The notes beneath the pieces were generated by a model. That model saw only the letters and a program-made list of their open reading frames with translations. It did not search any database and was not told the DNA's origin. A program made the position numbers and the translations under genes. Below, piece after piece: positions 5,566 to 6,328 of a DNA stretch of 6,328 nucleotides. Source of the DNA: Synergistaceae bacterium (lineage in GTDB: Bacteria > Synergistota > Synergistia > Synergistales > Aminobacteriaceae); contig WRNQ01000038.1 of NCBI GenBank assembly GCA_009776565.1, positions 5,220 through 11,547 of the forward strand, given 5' to 3'. Positions within the stretch are counted from its first letter, which is position 1. The number at the start of each line of letters is the position of its first letter.

Positions 5566-6328
5566 TGGACAAGCTTTATGATGTTAGTCCGGAGAATGAC
5601 GCAACGAATGAAGAGGAGACAGAAAATTTTAATACCGCCATTCGTTTAGTATCCAATGAAAATCATAGAAGACTTGATATTTACTTATCAAAGCAACTCT
5701 GGATAACGCGAAATTACGCACAACAAATAATACGTAAATCACAAATAACTTCTGGCGCTGCAAAACTTAAACCTTCTTCTCCAGTATCCGAAAACCAGGA
5801 ATTTGTAATAGATATGCCACCGGTTGAATTTCTTGAACTTACGCCTGAATATGTGCCATTTGATGTCGTTTATGAGGACAAATACATAATTGTGCTGAAC
5901 AAACCTTCCGGCGTAGTAGTTCATCCCGCCCCGGGAAACTGGACGAATACTCTTGTTCATGGACTCCTGTTCCGCTACCCCGATATTTCGTGCAACAACA
6001 CCGCCCGCCCGGGAATCGTGCACCGTCTTGACGCCGCAACTTCAGGTCTGATGGTTGTGGCGCGCGATTCAAAGGCAATGGAAAATTTACAAAAGATGTT
6101 TCAAAATAAGGAAATCAACAAAACGTACATTGCACTTGTGAACGGCAATATAAAAAATTCCGGGGGAGTTATCGACGCGCCTATTGCCAGAGATCCCAAA
6201 GACAGGCATAAAATGGCAATTGTTCAGGGCGGTCGCAACGCAGTGACGAAATTTAAAAGGCTTTGGTCAAACAAGAATTATTCATTAGTTACATGCCAGT
6301 TGATAACAGGAAGAACGCATCAGATACG
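5565..6328 (+). CDS. RluA/RluD-family pseudouridine synthase, 3'-truncated by the window edge
   Basis: This enzyme converts specific uridines in RNA, usually 23S rRNA, to pseudouridine. The frame is open from the ATG at 5565 to the window end (254 full codons plus two bases). Roughly 50-65 residues are missing from a usual length of about 300-325. An acidic tail (1-24) precedes an S4 RNA-binding domain (about 35-82, RRLDIYLSKQL onward). The catalytic domain shows VVYEDKYIIVLNKPSG (101-116), VVHPAPGN, the active-site segment RPGIVHRLD with catalytic Asp156, TSGLMVVARD, and the start of the closing GRTHQI motif at 249-254. The two residues after the catalytic Asp are Ala-Ala rather than the common Lys-Asp type. 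The ATG overlaps the preceding stop by one base (TAATG), suggesting translational coupling. An S4 domain plus HRLD supports RluD-like assignment, but the exact target uridine cannot be read from sequence. Confidence 0.92.
   Translation, partial: MDKLYDVSPENDATNEEETENFNTAIRLVSNENHRRLDIYLSKQLWITRNYAQQIIRKSQITSGAAKLKPSSPVSENQEFVIDMPPVEFLELTPEYVPFDVVYEDKYIIVLNKPSGVVVHPAPGNWTNTLVHGLLFRYPDISCNNTARPGIVHRLDAATSGLMVVARDSKAMENLQKMFQNKEINKTYIALVNGNIKNSGGVIDAPIARDPKDRHKMAIVQGGRNAVTKFKRLWSNKNYSLVTCQLITGRTHQI

Noticed and set aside
5739..6078. Overlapping reverse-strand open frames in the pseudouridine synthase region
   Set aside because: They lie opposite a forward frame with clear RluD-family motifs, have no ribosome binding site or recognisable domain, and are shadows.

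Overview
The window carries eight protein-coding genes, all on the + strand and tightly packed. They form one continuous run: the end of a type II fatty-acid synthesis (FAS II) operon followed by RNA-related genes. The sequence is moderately AT-rich and shows no mobile element, CRISPR array, tRNA or rRNA. The gene order fabK-fabD-fabG-acpP-fabF-rnc occurs in Synergistota and in clostridial or other Firmicutes relatives. The use of FabK (flavin enoyl-ACP reductase) rather than FabI fits either group. The ZnuA-like protein has an ordinary cleavable signal peptide with no lipobox cysteine. That leans towards a diderm cell with a periplasm, so a Synergistota-like bacterium is my best guess, at modest confidence.

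Layout. Bases 1-699 hold the C-terminal three quarters of FabK, cut by the window edge. fabD (715-1677) and fabG (1679-2419) follow almost without gaps. An 82-base gap with a very strong ribosome binding site leads into acpP (2502-2753). Between acpP and fabF (2812-4044) lies a compact intrinsic terminator. Its 3' arm can alternatively pair with the fabF Shine-Dalgarno sequence. rnc (4044-4736, RNase III) starts inside the fabF stop codon. Then come a secreted protein resembling the zinc/manganese-binding ZnuA/TroA family but lacking its metal-binding histidines (4750-5565) and an RluA/RluD-family pseudouridine synthase (5565 to the window end, incomplete).

How the genes work together. FabD loads malonyl groups onto the acyl carrier protein AcpP. 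FabF condenses malonyl-ACP with the growing acyl-ACP, FabG reduces the 3-keto group, and FabK performs the final enoyl reduction. The dehydratase (FabZ) and FabH are not in the window. RNase III and the pseudouridine synthase act on RNA and are probably co-transcribed because of operon layout rather than a shared pathway.

Most of the window is ordinary housekeeping sequence. The two items most worth a second look are the possible terminator/SD-sequestration switch between acpP and fabF, and the orphan ZnuA-like protein with no metal ligands.
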